NCBI RefSeq assembly: GCF_034424315.1
Contig: NZ_CP139972.1
Span: forward strand, 2,418,001 to 2,482,000
Direction of reading: 5' to 3'
Source: Chitinophaga sancti
Lineage (GTDB): Bacteria > Bacteroidota > Bacteroidia > Chitinophagales > Chitinophagaceae
DNA: 64,000 nt
Shown in pieces: positions 17,239-25,318 of the stretch. Both the position numbers and the translations under genes were made by a program. The notes below the pieces were generated by a model, which ran no database searches, was not told where the DNA came from, and saw only the letters and a program-made list of their open reading frames with translations. Position 1 is the first letter of the stretch; every line of letters starts with the position of its first letter.

Positions 17239-18216
17239 TTACTTCAATTGAGTAGTAAACTTTTTCAGCAAATCCCCGAGTGGTAAATCAGGATATTGCT
17301 GCATCAGTTGTTTTCCCTTATTGATATAATTTTGTACAAATTGCTGATGCTGTGCAGACGCCGGGTTGAATGGACGATGCGCTGCGGCCCTGTTCAATTC
17401 AGTCAGCTGGTTGAATAAGTTCTTATCAGGCAAACCTGCATTAATGAAATGCTCCCATACATAATCAATCGCCATCTCATTCGGATGAACCAGGTCTTCC
17501 TTATAAAACCGATAATCCCTCAGGTCATCCACCACCAACTCATACGCAGGGAAATAAAACAGGCGGTCAAATTTATTGACCATATGATGTACTGCCTGTA
17601 AGAGGATCGCTTTGCTCAAATTATTCTCCACGACCCCATCTCTCACATATCTCACCGGGCTTATCGTAAACAGGATCTTCACTTTCCTGTTCCTGAAAAA
17701 CAAGCGATGCATGGCATTGTCTATCGCCGAAATAATATCCTGTGCGGTCAGCATTTTTTTATAAAAAGCCGATGCAGGTACTTTATGACAATTCCCCACT
17801 ACCTTCCCGGTTTCCTGTAAAGTATAGGTATGCGCAGAACCTAAAGTGATCATTAACCAATCGGCTTCTTCCAGTCTTTTAGCAGCCAGGGCTTGTTGGG
17901 CATTGATGCCCGCCACCACCTCATCAGGGTTCAGTCCCGAAAAACGGCTGTGATGATCCCAGCTATGCCACAGATCCCCCTGCTGAAAGAGATCATCATG
18001 GGTATACACTTTATTATCCAGGTAGCTGTGAATCGACTGTATGATACTGATAGGATTGTAGAGGATGCCATGCGGATTGACGAGGGCATCGAAATAATGT
18101 TCCTGCAGGCGTGCTCCTATTTCTTCTGCAAAGCAGGAACCCATGAGCAATAAACGATCTGAATATTGCAACGGCGCCGAAAAAGGCGTAACCGGAAATG
18201 TAAGGCGAAAATTCAT
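17239..18216 (-). CDS. GSCFA domain-containing protein
   Basis: 325 residues. The family motif is seen as MGSCFAEEIG (26-35), followed by NPHGILYNP and, further on, LITLGSAHTY and VHPNEMAIDYVWE: the SGNH-hydrolase-like layout of GSCFA proteins, widespread in Bacteroidota. Its activity is not established; an esterase or acetyl-transfer role on polysaccharide is a common guess. It ends with a spacer of only four bases after the HMG-CoA lyase gene (stop-to-start 18221/18216), so the two are very likely co-transcribed. Confidence 0.85.
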   Translation of the reverse strand: MNFRLTFPVTPFSAPLQYSDRLLLMGSCFAEEIGARLQEHYFDALVNPHGILYNPISIIQSIHSYLDNKVYTHDDLFQQGDLWHSWDHHSRFSGLNPDEVVAGINAQQALAAKRLEEADWLMITLGSAHTYTLQETGKVVGNCHKVPASAFYKKMLTAQDIISAIDNAMHRLFFRNRKVKILFTISPVRYVRDGVVENNLSKAILLQAVHHMVNKFDRLFYFPAYELVVDDLRDYRFYKEDLVHPNEMAIDYVWEHFINAGLPDKNLFNQLTELNRAAAHRPFNPASAQHQQFVQNYINKGKQLMQQYPDLPLGDLLKKFTTQLK

Positions 18217-18220
18217 GGTA

Positions 18221-19066
18221 CTAATAAAAAATACGATCTGCTATGCGCTGGGCGGTTTGCAAGGCTTCCAGGTCCAGCTGCAAAGGCTCATGCTCTTTCA
18301 GGCAGAATTCCAGCAGGCGCTCTGTAGCGAGATTGCCTACCAGTTCATCTTTGGCCATCGGACAGCCCCCGATCCCTTTGATAGCGCTATCAAATCTGCG
18401 ACATCCTTCTGCATAGGCAGCGGCCACCTTCTCTTCCCAGTTGTGGGGAGCGGAATGGAAATGGGCGCCGAACTCCACTACAGGATGCGCTTTTATGAGT
18501 GTGGAAAATAGTTGTGAAATGGTGGCAGGTGTGGCTACCCCTACAGTATCTGCGAGTGAAATGGTAACGATGTCCATTTCGACCAGTTCCTGTACCCATT
18601 CCAGTGCGATAGATGCATCGTAAGGGTCACCATATGGATTGCCAAAACCCATAGAAATGTAGATGACGAGTTGCTTGCTGTTTTTGATACAGAGCTCCTG
18701 CATGGTATCTACGAGTTCCAGGGAGTCGGCAATGGTTTTGTTGGTATTGCGAAGCTGAAATGTTTCTGAGATGGAGAAGGGGTATCCCAGGTAAGCGATT
18801 TCTTCATGCACCATGGCTTCTTCAGCTCCCCGCTGGTTGGCGACAATAGCTAGCAGGCGGCTTTTGGTGTTGGAGAGGTCCAGTTGTGACAGGACTTCTT
18901 TTGTATCGGCCATTTGTGGAATGGCTTTGGGGGATACGAAGCTGCCGAAGTCTATCGTGTTAAAACCAACGCGTAGCAGGGCGTTCAGGTAGGATACCTT
19001 ATCGGCGGTATCGATGGACCTGTGCCAGCCTTGCATCGCGTCGCGGGGGCATTCAATAAGTTTCAT
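18221..19066 (-). CDS. Hydroxymethylglutaryl-CoA lyase family protein
   Basis: 281 residues, TIM-barrel aldol-type lyase that splits HMG-CoA into acetoacetate and acetyl-CoA in leucine breakdown. Visible: N-terminal ECPRDAMQGW (metal/substrate Arg-Asp), GFNTIDFGSFVSPKAIPQMAD, the metal-binding HFHSAPHNW (His-x-His), and the signature KGIGGCPMAKDELVGNLATE with the catalytic Cys. The start matches RDGLQ-type enzymes with A for L (RDAMQ). It is the upstream gene of a probable pair with the GSCFA gene. Other HMGL-like activities cannot be excluded. Confidence 0.85.
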   Translation of the reverse strand: MKLIECPRDAMQGWHRSIDTADKVSYLNALLRVGFNTIDFGSFVSPKAIPQMADTKEVLSQLDLSNTKSRLLAIVANQRGAEEAMVHEEIAYLGYPFSISETFQLRNTNKTIADSLELVDTMQELCIKNSKQLVIYISMGFGNPYGDPYDASIALEWVQELVEMDIVTISLADTVGVATPATISQLFSTLIKAHPVVEFGAHFHSAPHNWEEKVAAAYAEGCRRFDSAIKGIGGCPMAKDELVGNLATERLLEFCLKEHEPLQLDLEALQTAQRIADRIFY

Positions 19067-19093
19067 GATGGATGATGTTATGTAAGTGAGCCA

Positions 19094-19139
19094 TTTTTAC
19101 TGAATTCCCCACGTTATGCGTGGGGAGATTCAGTAAAAA
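19094..19139. terminator. Strong hairpin after rlmB
   Basis: TTTTTACTGAAT-TCCCCACG pairs with CGTGGGGAGATTCAGTAAAAA apart from a one-base bulge, loop TTATG. Its A/T flanks make it bidirectional; on the minus strand it ends rlmB transcription. Confidence 0.8.
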
Positions 19140-19146
19140 ACTAAGT

Positions 19147-19935
19147 TTAGAAACCTCGCTGCTTCATCGCTTCATACAGGATAATCCCTGCCGCCACAGA
19201 TACATTAAAAGATTCAAAATTGCCACTCATTGGAATACGGAACTGAACGTCTGTCGCCTTCAGGAGGGCGGGATACACGCCTTTATCTTCCGATCCCATG
19301 ATCACTGCTACCGGTTCATTCAGGGGCAGGTCATAGAGTTTGGTGGCTGCTTCCATTTCGCTGGCTACGACCTTAATACCATTCAGGTGTAAGGTATCGA
19401 TCGCTTTCAGGAGGCTATTTACACGGCAAATGGAGATCTTATCCAATGCGCCGGCGGAAGATTTGATGGCTTCTTCGTTGAGCGCCGCAATACCTTTGTC
19501 AGGAATGATGATAGCCTGTGCGCCGCAGCATACTGCACTACGGGCTATGGCGCCAATGTTCCTGACATCTGTAATACCATCCAGGATGAGAAACAGGGGT
19601 GTTTCGCCCGAGTCGGTCACGTGAGAAATTACATCCTGCAGGTCAAGGTAGCTGACATGCCCGGTAATAGCTATGCAACCCTGGTGATTTGCCTGGGTAA
19701 GGCCGTTCAGCTTTTCATTTGGCACCAGGTTGATGGGAATATTGTATTGTGTGGCCAGGCTTCTGATCTGGGGGATAATATCCCCGCTGGCAGTGCGTAA
19801 CAGGTAAATGCGCTCAATGGCTTTCCCGGCCTGAATGGCCTCTACTACCGGCTGACGCCCTATTACCATGGCCGAGGCCTTTGGCCTGGGCGCATGCTGC
19901 CGGAAACCGGCAGGCTTATGTCTTCTGTGTTCCAT
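19147..19935 (-). CDS. rlmB: 23S rRNA 2'-O-methyltransferase RlmB-like (SpoU family)
   Basis: 262 residues, SAM-dependent SpoU/TrmH methyltransferase that modifies a conserved guanosine of 23S rRNA in E. coli. N-terminal substrate-binding domain begins VIGRQPVVEAIQAGKAIERIYLL; the knotted SPOUT domain carries LDGITDVRNIGAIARSA (motif 1), AVIMGSEDKGVYPALL (motif 2) and RIPMSGNFESFNVSVAAGIILYE (motif 3). A basic extension (RRHKPAGFRQHAPRPK) precedes the domain. Probably a single-gene unit or co-transcribed with the Nudix gene 18 bases upstream. Confidence 0.9.
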   Translation of the reverse strand: MEHRRHKPAGFRQHAPRPKASAMVIGRQPVVEAIQAGKAIERIYLLRTASGDIIPQIRSLATQYNIPINLVPNEKLNGLTQANHQGCIAITGHVSYLDLQDVISHVTDSGETPLFLILDGITDVRNIGAIARSAVCCGAQAIIIPDKGIAALNEEAIKSSAGALDKISICRVNSLLKAIDTLHLNGIKVVASEMEAATKLYDLPLNEPVAVIMGSEDKGVYPALLKATDVQFRIPMSGNFESFNVSVAAGIILYEAMKQRGF

Positions 19936-19953
19936 TGCCGCAAAGATAAAGAT

Positions 19954-20523
19954 TTACGGCTGGTGTTCCAGCTCCCCTTCCAGCTGCATCAGCTTTATTT
20001 TCTGAATAGCCGCTATCGACAAGGAATCCTTAATCTCAAAGCGCTTTACCATCTGGTATGCCTCTTCAAAAGGGATCTTGCGGATGTGCAGTTGCTCTGT
20101 TTCCTCTGGTTCGGCGTTCCGCTGCTCCAGCTGCCGGGCCAGGTAAATAACACCCCATTCATCTGAAACGGAATTTGATAAGTGCATTTTTACAATAGGC
20201 TCCCAGCTATGGGCAAGCAGTCCTGTTTCTTCCAGCAACTCTCTTTTGGCAGATTCGAGGGGATCTGTGCCCAGGGGCCCTCCGCCTTCGGGTATCTCCC
20301 AGCTAAATTCGTCGATGGCAAACCGGAACTGCCCTACGAGGTAAATGTTTCCCTCTTCATCATAAGGAATAACGCCGATGGCAGCATTTTTAAAATGCAC
20401 GACACCATAGATGCCTTTGCCGCCTGCGGGGTTCAGCACCTGGTTTTCAGTTACGCGAATCCAGGGATTGTCGTATTCTACTTTATTGGACAATACTGTC
20501 CATGGGTTATGATTCAGGTCCAT
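19954..20523 (-). CDS. Nudix hydrolase, ADP-ribose pyrophosphatase type
   Basis: 189 residues. The Nudix box starts at about residue 80 (GGGPLGTDPLESAKRELLEE, then TGL) with the REL.EETG core that binds metal. The flanking EFSWEIPEG and YLVGQFRF are typical of ADP-sugar pyrophosphatases (NudF-like). It would hydrolyse ADP-ribose or other nucleoside diphosphate derivatives in the cytosol. It lies 18 bases upstream of rlmB on the same strand. Confidence 0.88.
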   Translation of the reverse strand: MDLNHNPWTVLSNKVEYDNPWIRVTENQVLNPAGGKGIYGVVHFKNAAIGVIPYDEEGNIYLVGQFRFAIDEFSWEIPEGGGPLGTDPLESAKRELLEETGLLAHSWEPIVKMHLSNSVSDEWGVIYLARQLEQRNAEPEETEQLHIRKIPFEEAYQMVKRFEIKDSLSIAAIQKIKLMQLEGELEHQP

Positions 20524-20621
20524 AATTTACAAATGTAAGATTTGTGACAAGGATTGTGCCGGGCTCGCCGGGTATCCCAGAAATGGCGCTGATAAAAAAG
20601 AAGGAAGGGGGGTAAAAAAAA

Positions 20622-20643
20622 CGTCCCGCGCAGAGGCGGGACG
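20622..20643 (-). terminator. Terminator hairpin below GNAT-DinB gene
   Basis: CGTCCCGC-GCAGAG-GCGGGACG, perfect 8-bp stem, followed on the minus strand by an eight-base T run (plus-strand AAAAAAAA just before it). Confidence 0.85.
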
Positions 20644-20693
20644 ATGTCAACCAGATGAACGGCGGTAAAGACCTTTGATCATCATACCTAAAT

Positions 20694-21647
20694 CTAAATC
20701 GTATCTTTCTTCAAATTGAATAATTCGTTTATTTGTGATAAGTGGTGCTGCATATGTATTACATAATCCCCGATCAGGTAACGTAGTGTCACCGGTTCGT
20801 TTTCGTTTACTTTAATTGTATGCTGCAAGTCTGCTGTTGGTATAGTCCGTATCGTTAGTACAAGGTGCTGATTAAAAATGATCCACAAGTTAACTAAATT
20901 CTGCCAGTTCATGAACTGCCATGCTTGTCCTTTTACCCAAAATTCCTGATCATATCCCGGAATTTCCAGCAAAGATATCTGTTGTGCGCGTATTATCCGA
21001 ACGTTATTATTAATTGCGGAATCAACAAGGTGACCTAATATTTCTTTCATGCTCCATTTACCGCTCTTCAACCGCACTGCTGCCTGTTGGTCGCTAATGC
21101 CCCTTAATAGCTGCTCCCAGCCGGTAATGATGGCTCCCAGTTCCGTTGCTACGGTGTATTGCGGGCCTTCCTCACCAAAGGTATATTCCATTTTTATGTT
21201 ACTGCGGATGTATCTTCCTGGTTCTACAGGAATCTCCCTGAAGCCGAATTTTTCATACATATTTAACGCAGGCACCAGGATAGTATTGGAATACAATACG
21301 ACTTTTGTATAGCCCTGCTCCCTGGCCAGACGAAGGATTTCTGCTACCAGCTTCCAACCTATCCTGTGCCCCTGGAACTTTTCATCTACTGCCAGTTTCG
21401 TCATTTCTGTCGTTGTTGCATCTATGGGTTTTAGGGCAACGGTACCTATTATTTCATTTTCAGTGGCGGCAAAGATAATGGTGCCTCCTTTCGCTATGAT
21501 ACTTTTATCTGCCTGCTGCAGGGATTCAGCATCTGCGGGTTCGAAGGCGAAATACTTTTCTATCCAATGTCTGTTCAATCTTTCAAAGTGTGGCAACAGG
21601 TCCGGTTCACAGCCTATAAGCCGGATTGAGTCAATTGCTGGGTTCAT
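20694..21647 (-). CDS. GNAT acetyltransferase-DinB fusion protein
   Basis: 317 residues with two domains. Residues 1-150 form a GNAT N-acyltransferase: TEMTKLAVDEKFQGHRIGWKL supplies the acetyl-CoA-binding Q/R-x-x-G-x-G/A-like loop, followed by VVLYSNTILVPALNMYEKFGF. Residues 165-317 are a DinB four-helix domain (GKWSMKEILGHLVDSAINNNVR, QEFWVKGQAW, IGDYVIHMQHHLSQINELF) with three histidines placed for metal binding. DinB proteins often act as thiol- or metal-dependent transferases; joining both suggests linked chemistry on one small molecule. Substrates are unknown. It ends in a clear terminator. Confidence 0.85.
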   Translation of the reverse strand: MNPAIDSIRLIGCEPDLLPHFERLNRHWIEKYFAFEPADAESLQQADKSIIAKGGTIIFAATENEIIGTVALKPIDATTTEMTKLAVDEKFQGHRIGWKLVAEILRLAREQGYTKVVLYSNTILVPALNMYEKFGFREIPVEPGRYIRSNIKMEYTFGEEGPQYTVATELGAIITGWEQLLRGISDQQAAVRLKSGKWSMKEILGHLVDSAINNNVRIIRAQQISLLEIPGYDQEFWVKGQAWQFMNWQNLVNLWIIFNQHLVLTIRTIPTADLQHTIKVNENEPVTLRYLIGDYVIHMQHHLSQINELFNLKKDTI

Positions 21648-21740
21648 GCTTCCTTTGTGTTTTTAATAATTGATATGTTTGTTTTCAAAGCCTGGTTGTC
21701 TGCAGCGCCTTTTAAGAGCTGTTTTCAATAATACCCTGCA

Positions 21741-22679
21741 TCAGCCGGCCTTTTCCAACTTTTTTTTATTCCTGCTAACCGATACATTCACCATGTACAC
21801 TCCTGCCAGCGTTACAAGGCAGGACAATGCCGTGGTCCAGTTGAGTTGTTCCTTTAAAATCAACCATCCCAGCGTTACTGCTACGATCGGGTTTATATAA
21901 GCGTATACGGATGCCAGTGAGGTAGGCAGGTTATTGAGGGCAAAGACATAGGAGGAATACCCGACGATCGATCCCACAAAAATCAGGTATAGTAAACTCT
22001 CCCACAATTCGATATTCATCGTTGATGTGGAGATCCTGTATCCCATGAGTGATACTGTGATCAGCATTACGATGCCACTAAAGAACATCTGGAACCCTGC
22101 ACCATAGAGGAAATTTACCTTCAGGGCCCAGCGTGCTGTGAGCACAGAGCCCATCGCCCAGCTGATACAGGCGATGAGTGTAAGGAATATCCCCAATCTG
22201 AAAGCCGGGTTTGTAAGACTGGAGAGATAATTGTAAAAGATCCCTCCTACTCCCAATAATCCTATGAGCATACCAATGATTAATAATGGCGATAAGCGGG
22301 TACGCTTTACCATGAAATAACTGAAGATGGTAATCCAGATGGGTACGGTGGCCACTACGATGGCACAAAGCCCGCTGGGTATATATTGCATGGCCCAGGT
22401 AAGAAGGCCGTTGCTTAGACAGAGCATCATCACGCCTATTACAAATAAGCGGGAAAGAACGATTTTGTCAGGCAGGCGGTAGCCTTTCAGCAGGAAATAG
22501 CTGATGAGGATCATGCCGGCTGCGGTCTGCCGAAGACCGGCGAGCATCAGGCCGTGCATATGGCGGACTCCGACGCTGGATGCGAGGTAAGTAGTGCCCC
22601 AGAAAAAACTGACCATTGCCAGGGCGATATATGCGTTTGTGTTAGACTTTTTCATTGCGCGCGATGTTTTTATAAGCAT
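21741..22679 (-). CDS. EamA-family (DMT) transporter
   Basis: 312 residues, ten predicted membrane helices in two EamA repeats. The first repeat begins ALAMVSFFWGTTYLASSVGV; the second begins GIFLTLIACISWAMGSVLTARWA and ends with YAYINPIVAVTLGWLILKEQLNW, the classic DMT motif. Such RhaT/YdcZ-like exporters move amino acids or metabolites; the substrate is unknown. The ATG at 22652 (MKKSNTNAY) is an alternative start to the one at 22679. Confidence 0.88.
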   Translation of the reverse strand: MLIKTSRAMKKSNTNAYIALAMVSFFWGTTYLASSVGVRHMHGLMLAGLRQTAAGMILISYFLLKGYRLPDKIVLSRLFVIGVMMLCLSNGLLTWAMQYIPSGLCAIVVATVPIWITIFSYFMVKRTRLSPLLIIGMLIGLLGVGGIFYNYLSSLTNPAFRLGIFLTLIACISWAMGSVLTARWALKVNFLYGAGFQMFFSGIVMLITVSLMGYRISTSTMNIELWESLLYLIFVGSIVGYSSYVFALNNLPTSLASVYAYINPIVAVTLGWLILKEQLNWTTALSCLVTLAGVYMVNVSVSRNKKKLEKAG

Positions 22680-22733
22680 TAGTTTCCATTATCTGGTTGA
22701 CATCGTATTTCCCCCTTTTTTCTTAAATCAGGG

Positions 22734-22865
22734 CTACCAATTGAGACCTTTCGCCACATCTACAGGCAAATTGTCTATTCCGGCCAGGAAGGCCGAGCTG
22801 ATCTCTTTGGTTTGCTGGAGGATTTGATCCATCTGCTGGAGGTCCTGGAAGAGCGTTTCATTCAT
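22734..22865 (-). CDS. 43-aa ORF, possible PLP-decarboxylase N-terminal remnant
   Basis: A short complete frame (MNETLFQDLQQMDQILQQTK, then EISSAFLAGIDNLPVDVAKG, then LNW). The amphipathic start with a LPV segment recalls the N-terminus of group II PLP-dependent decarboxylases, whose remaining 420 residues are absent. It could be the stump of a deleted gene or a real small protein. The following 200 bases up to the ogt stop at 23078 hold no gene. Confidence 0.3.
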   Translation of the reverse strand: MNETLFQDLQQMDQILQQTKEISSAFLAGIDNLPVDVAKGLNW

Positions 22866-23077
22866 GGCGCTAGGTTTGAGACCACAAAAATGAAATAAAA
22901 AGACAATAAAAAACAGATTCAGTTTCTCGAATTTCGACCAGATCAGATTGGAGGAGATAAATAGGAAATGCTATCTGACAGGGTGTAATAAATTGAAAAG
23001 ATGATTTTGAATGGGGTAATCAGGTTTCTAAAAGCAGGTCTGATTGTCTGCTATCTTTTTATCAAAAAAGACGCCTG

Positions 23078-23581
23078 CTAAAACAAGGCTCCCTGTGCGC
23101 CAAACCGATGCTTCATCTCATGCTCCAGTAACCACTTCTTTCTCCACAAACCGCCTGCATACCCCGTCAATGTTCCATCACTCCCGATCACCCTGTGGCA
23201 AGGTACCACCACCCACAGCTGGTTACGTCCATTCGTTGTACCCACCGCACGGATCGCCTTAGGATTATTTAGATCTTTGGCCAGCTGTAAATAAGTTGTC
23301 GTTTGTCCATAGGGTATAGTCAGCAACTTTCCCCAGACTGACTGCTGGAAAGCCGTTCCTTCCTGTGCCACCGGAATGGTAAAATTCCGGAGACTTCCTG
23401 CAAAGTAAGCTTCCATTTCCGCCACGCATTGCAAAAACACATCAGGCAATTCTGTTTTGCTCAGTAAAGGCAGGTCAGTTGTATCATTATCACGAATACT
23501 CAGCGCATTGATCGTCGTATCTGTTCCAATGATCAGCAAACTGCCTACAGGTGTGGGGGTAAAATAATGGTACTGTTCCAT
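23078..23581 (-). CDS. ogt: Methylated-DNA-protein-cysteine methyltransferase
   Basis: 167 residues. Suicide enzyme that moves the methyl group from O6-methylguanine (or O4-methylthymine) in DNA to its own cysteine, Cys128 in VPCHRVIG. FQQSVWGKLLTIPYGQTTTY gives the DNA-binding helix region with the Arg-finger segment RAVGTTNGRN. Only the C-terminal Ada/Ogt unit is present; the Ada N-terminal domain is found two genes upstream as part of an ArsR fusion. It starts 33 bases after the AlkA-like gene, so the three genes likely form an alkylation-repair operon. Confidence 0.93.
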   Translation of the reverse strand: MEQYHYFTPTPVGSLLIIGTDTTINALSIRDNDTTDLPLLSKTELPDVFLQCVAEMEAYFAGSLRNFTIPVAQEGTAFQQSVWGKLLTIPYGQTTTYLQLAKDLNNPKAIRAVGTTNGRNQLWVVVPCHRVIGSDGTLTGYAGGLWRKKWLLEHEMKHRFGAQGALF

Positions 23582-23613
23582 GTTATTAATTGTGCTTTAA
23601 ATTGTAATTGTTA

Positions 23614-24495
23614 TTACTGCAATGACCGCCATAAATAAAAAGTAGCATATGCTGCATGCTGCTGCCAGTGCTGCGTATACTTCTTTATCTCTGCCAGTGA
23701 AGGCTTTACAGCCAGGTTCAATTGTTGCTTGAATGCATTGTGCAAGCCGGCATCTTCCAGTGGCAATGCCTGCCAGTAGCGGCTGAATTTCATCAGCACA
23801 TAATTAGCCGACCAATTCCCAATCCCTTTGAAGGAGATAAGGTATTCCCTGGCAGCAGTATAATCAAGTGATTGTAATTGTGCCAGCGTCAGGCGTTCTT
23901 CTGCCATTGCCCTGGCTATTGAAATGATATAATCTGCCTTGCTGCGGGAGAACTGCATACCAGTGAGGGTTGCAGGCTCCAGTGCGGCTATAGTGGCAGG
24001 TTGGGGATAGACGTAATAGGTTTTATCACCAGCGGTGACAGCATCTCCGTATGCATGGATCAATCGCTGTTTTAATGTATATGCGAATGAGAGATTGATC
24101 TGTTGTCCGGTGATGGTCCAGGTGAGGGCTTCGAACAGTTCAGGAATGCCGATCAGGCGGAGGCCTTTGTATTGTTGTATCAACGGGGATAATACGGCAT
24201 CTTTTCCTGCGAAGGTGTAGAACTCGTTGAGGTCTGCATCCAGGTGTAACCAGTGGGTGATATAGTTTTTAATAGCTGCAGGATCTGCATCTGCACTTGT
24301 TTCTACCTGTAAGCCTTTCTTTTTGGGTGCATCAGTGATCGTAGTAAGCACAGGGGTATTGTTCACCACAATCACTTTGCGGAGGGTCTTGCCTGCTACT
24401 TCGTGCAGGGCTTCCTTGTCGGAACGGCTGAGGAATACCAGGCATTCGTCGAAAGAAAAATTTGCGTGGTCGTTAACGGGTATTGTGATCTTCAT
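23614..24495 (-). CDS. DNA-3-methyladenine glycosylase (AlkA-like)
   Basis: 293 residues. The N-terminal half resembles the AlkA accessory domain and the C-terminal half is an HhH-GPD glycosylase: helix-hairpin-helix LISFKGIGNWSANYVL (219-234) and catalytic Asp248 in LPLEDAGLHNAF. FEALTWTITGQQINLSFAYTLKQRL is the conserved helix before it. It removes alkylated bases such as 3-methyladenine. It lies between the ArsR-Ada regulator gene (119 bp upstream) and ogt on the same strand, matching the gene content of classical ada regulons. Confidence 0.88.
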   Translation of the reverse strand: MKITIPVNDHANFSFDECLVFLSRSDKEALHEVAGKTLRKVIVVNNTPVLTTITDAPKKKGLQVETSADADPAAIKNYITHWLHLDADLNEFYTFAGKDAVLSPLIQQYKGLRLIGIPELFEALTWTITGQQINLSFAYTLKQRLIHAYGDAVTAGDKTYYVYPQPATIAALEPATLTGMQFSRSKADYIISIARAMAEERLTLAQLQSLDYTAAREYLISFKGIGNWSANYVLMKFSRYWQALPLEDAGLHNAFKQQLNLAVKPSLAEIKKYTQHWQQHAAYATFYLWRSLQ

Positions 24496-24614
24496 GTGCG
24501 TGATCTTTATGTTTGGCTTGCAGGGCTTTTATACCTTAATGGCATTTATGCCTTTTAGCAGGTATACCTTTCACAGCATTTATAACATTTTATCGTATTA
24601 CAGCCTGCAATGCC

Positions 24615-25145
24615 CTATGGCTTACATCGTTTACAAGCCCTATATCCATTCTTCACTGCATCCTCCTTATTATCATAGAAGATTACATTATCCGGCCTCG
24701 GGTTGGCCGAACAGGAAGGTTTACAAAAAATCCCTGTCGTCTTCACCGCCGTATAAAAAACCCCATCAAAGGATTTGTCCTTGCTGAGCAAAGCCTGCAG
24801 CATGACCGGCTGCGTCAGTGGCATTCCTTTTTTATAATCTGTATCATCCAGGAAAACACCGTGATCATTATCTATTGAATGTGCGCCCCATTGCAGGTAG
24901 CCATCTACCCACTCTTTAAATGCAAAGAAAGCGGCCCTGTTCAGGTAGCCATAGCGCTCACGCCCAGCCTGGTATATACGGATCCAGCCTGTATCTTCCA
25001 ATACCTGTAAATGTTTAGACACTGCCTGGCGGCTGATATGATCAAAGTGATCATTGATCTGGTTGATATTAAGCGGGGCCTTGCGGAGGAGTTCGAGCAC
25101 TTCTCTTCTCAGGGGATCCGCGATGCCTTTAAACAACTCATCCAT
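24615..25145 (-). CDS. ArsR winged-helix / Ada N-terminal (Zn) fusion regulator
   Basis: 176 residues. Residues 1-80 are an ArsR-type winged helix (GIADPLRREVLELLRKAPLN, then ISRQAVSKHLQVLEDTGWI). Residues 115-176 are an Ada zinc domain (MLQALLSKDKSFDGVFYTAV, then FCKPSC, then YRACKRCKP) with Cys141, Cys145, Cys171 and Cys174 in C-x3-C...C-x2-C spacing; Cys141 corresponds to the methyl-accepting Cys38 of E. coli Ada, which takes methyl from DNA phosphotriesters. Known Ada/AdaA proteins pair this domain with an AraC helix-turn-helix; here ArsR replaces AraC and lies on the other side. The neighbours (AlkA-like, Ogt) fit an alkylation sensor. Confidence 0.88.
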   Translation of the reverse strand: MDELFKGIADPLRREVLELLRKAPLNINQINDHFDHISRQAVSKHLQVLEDTGWIRIYQAGRERYGYLNRAAFFAFKEWVDGYLQWGAHSIDNDHGVFLDDTDYKKGMPLTQPVMLQALLSKDKSFDGVFYTAVKTTGIFCKPSCSANPRPDNVIFYDNKEDAVKNGYRACKRCKP

Positions 25146-25149
25146 TTAA

Positions 25150-25165
25150 GCAACTTTTTAGTTGC
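25150..25165. promoter_or_regulatory. Operator-like dyad 1 for the ArsR-Ada gene
   Basis: GCAACTTTTTAGTTGC, 6-bp arms GCAACT/AGTTGC with a 4-base spacer. It lies between the -7 box and the start codon (5 bases from the ATG), where a bound regulator would block or recruit polymerase. Confidence 0.6.
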
Positions 25166-25166
25166 A

Positions 25167-25196
25167 CTAAATTATGCAATTTTTCTGTTGCGCAAA
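25167..25196 (-). promoter_or_regulatory. Promoter of the alkylation-repair operon
   Basis: On the minus strand TTTG, 18 bases, then TAATTTAG (7 of 8 to TAnnTTTG), close to the Bacteroidota -33/-7 consensus. The predicted transcript would have a leader of only about 15 nt. Confidence 0.6.
25176..25191. promoter_or_regulatory. Operator-like dyad 2 for the ArsR-Ada gene
   Basis: GCAATTTTTCTGTTGC, 13 of 16 identical to dyad 1 and 26 bp from it. It fills the space between the -33 and -7 boxes. Confidence 0.6.
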
Positions 25197-25289
25197 ATTT
25201 ATTTTATAAAAGAGCAGGTAGTGCCGGCTGTTTAAAAAGAGCATAAAAGTTCCCAATACCATTCATTTACCAAACAGTTCAAATTTCCG

Positions 25290-25297
25290 TACATTTG
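25290..25297 (+). promoter_or_regulatory. -7 box of the MocR-type gene
   Basis: TACATTTG matches TAnnTTTG exactly. It overlaps a TTG that could be read as an upstream start codon, so the ATG at 25319 is the better start. Confidence 0.5.
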
Positions 25298-25318
25298 ACC
25301 ATATCAGAATATTGTTCC

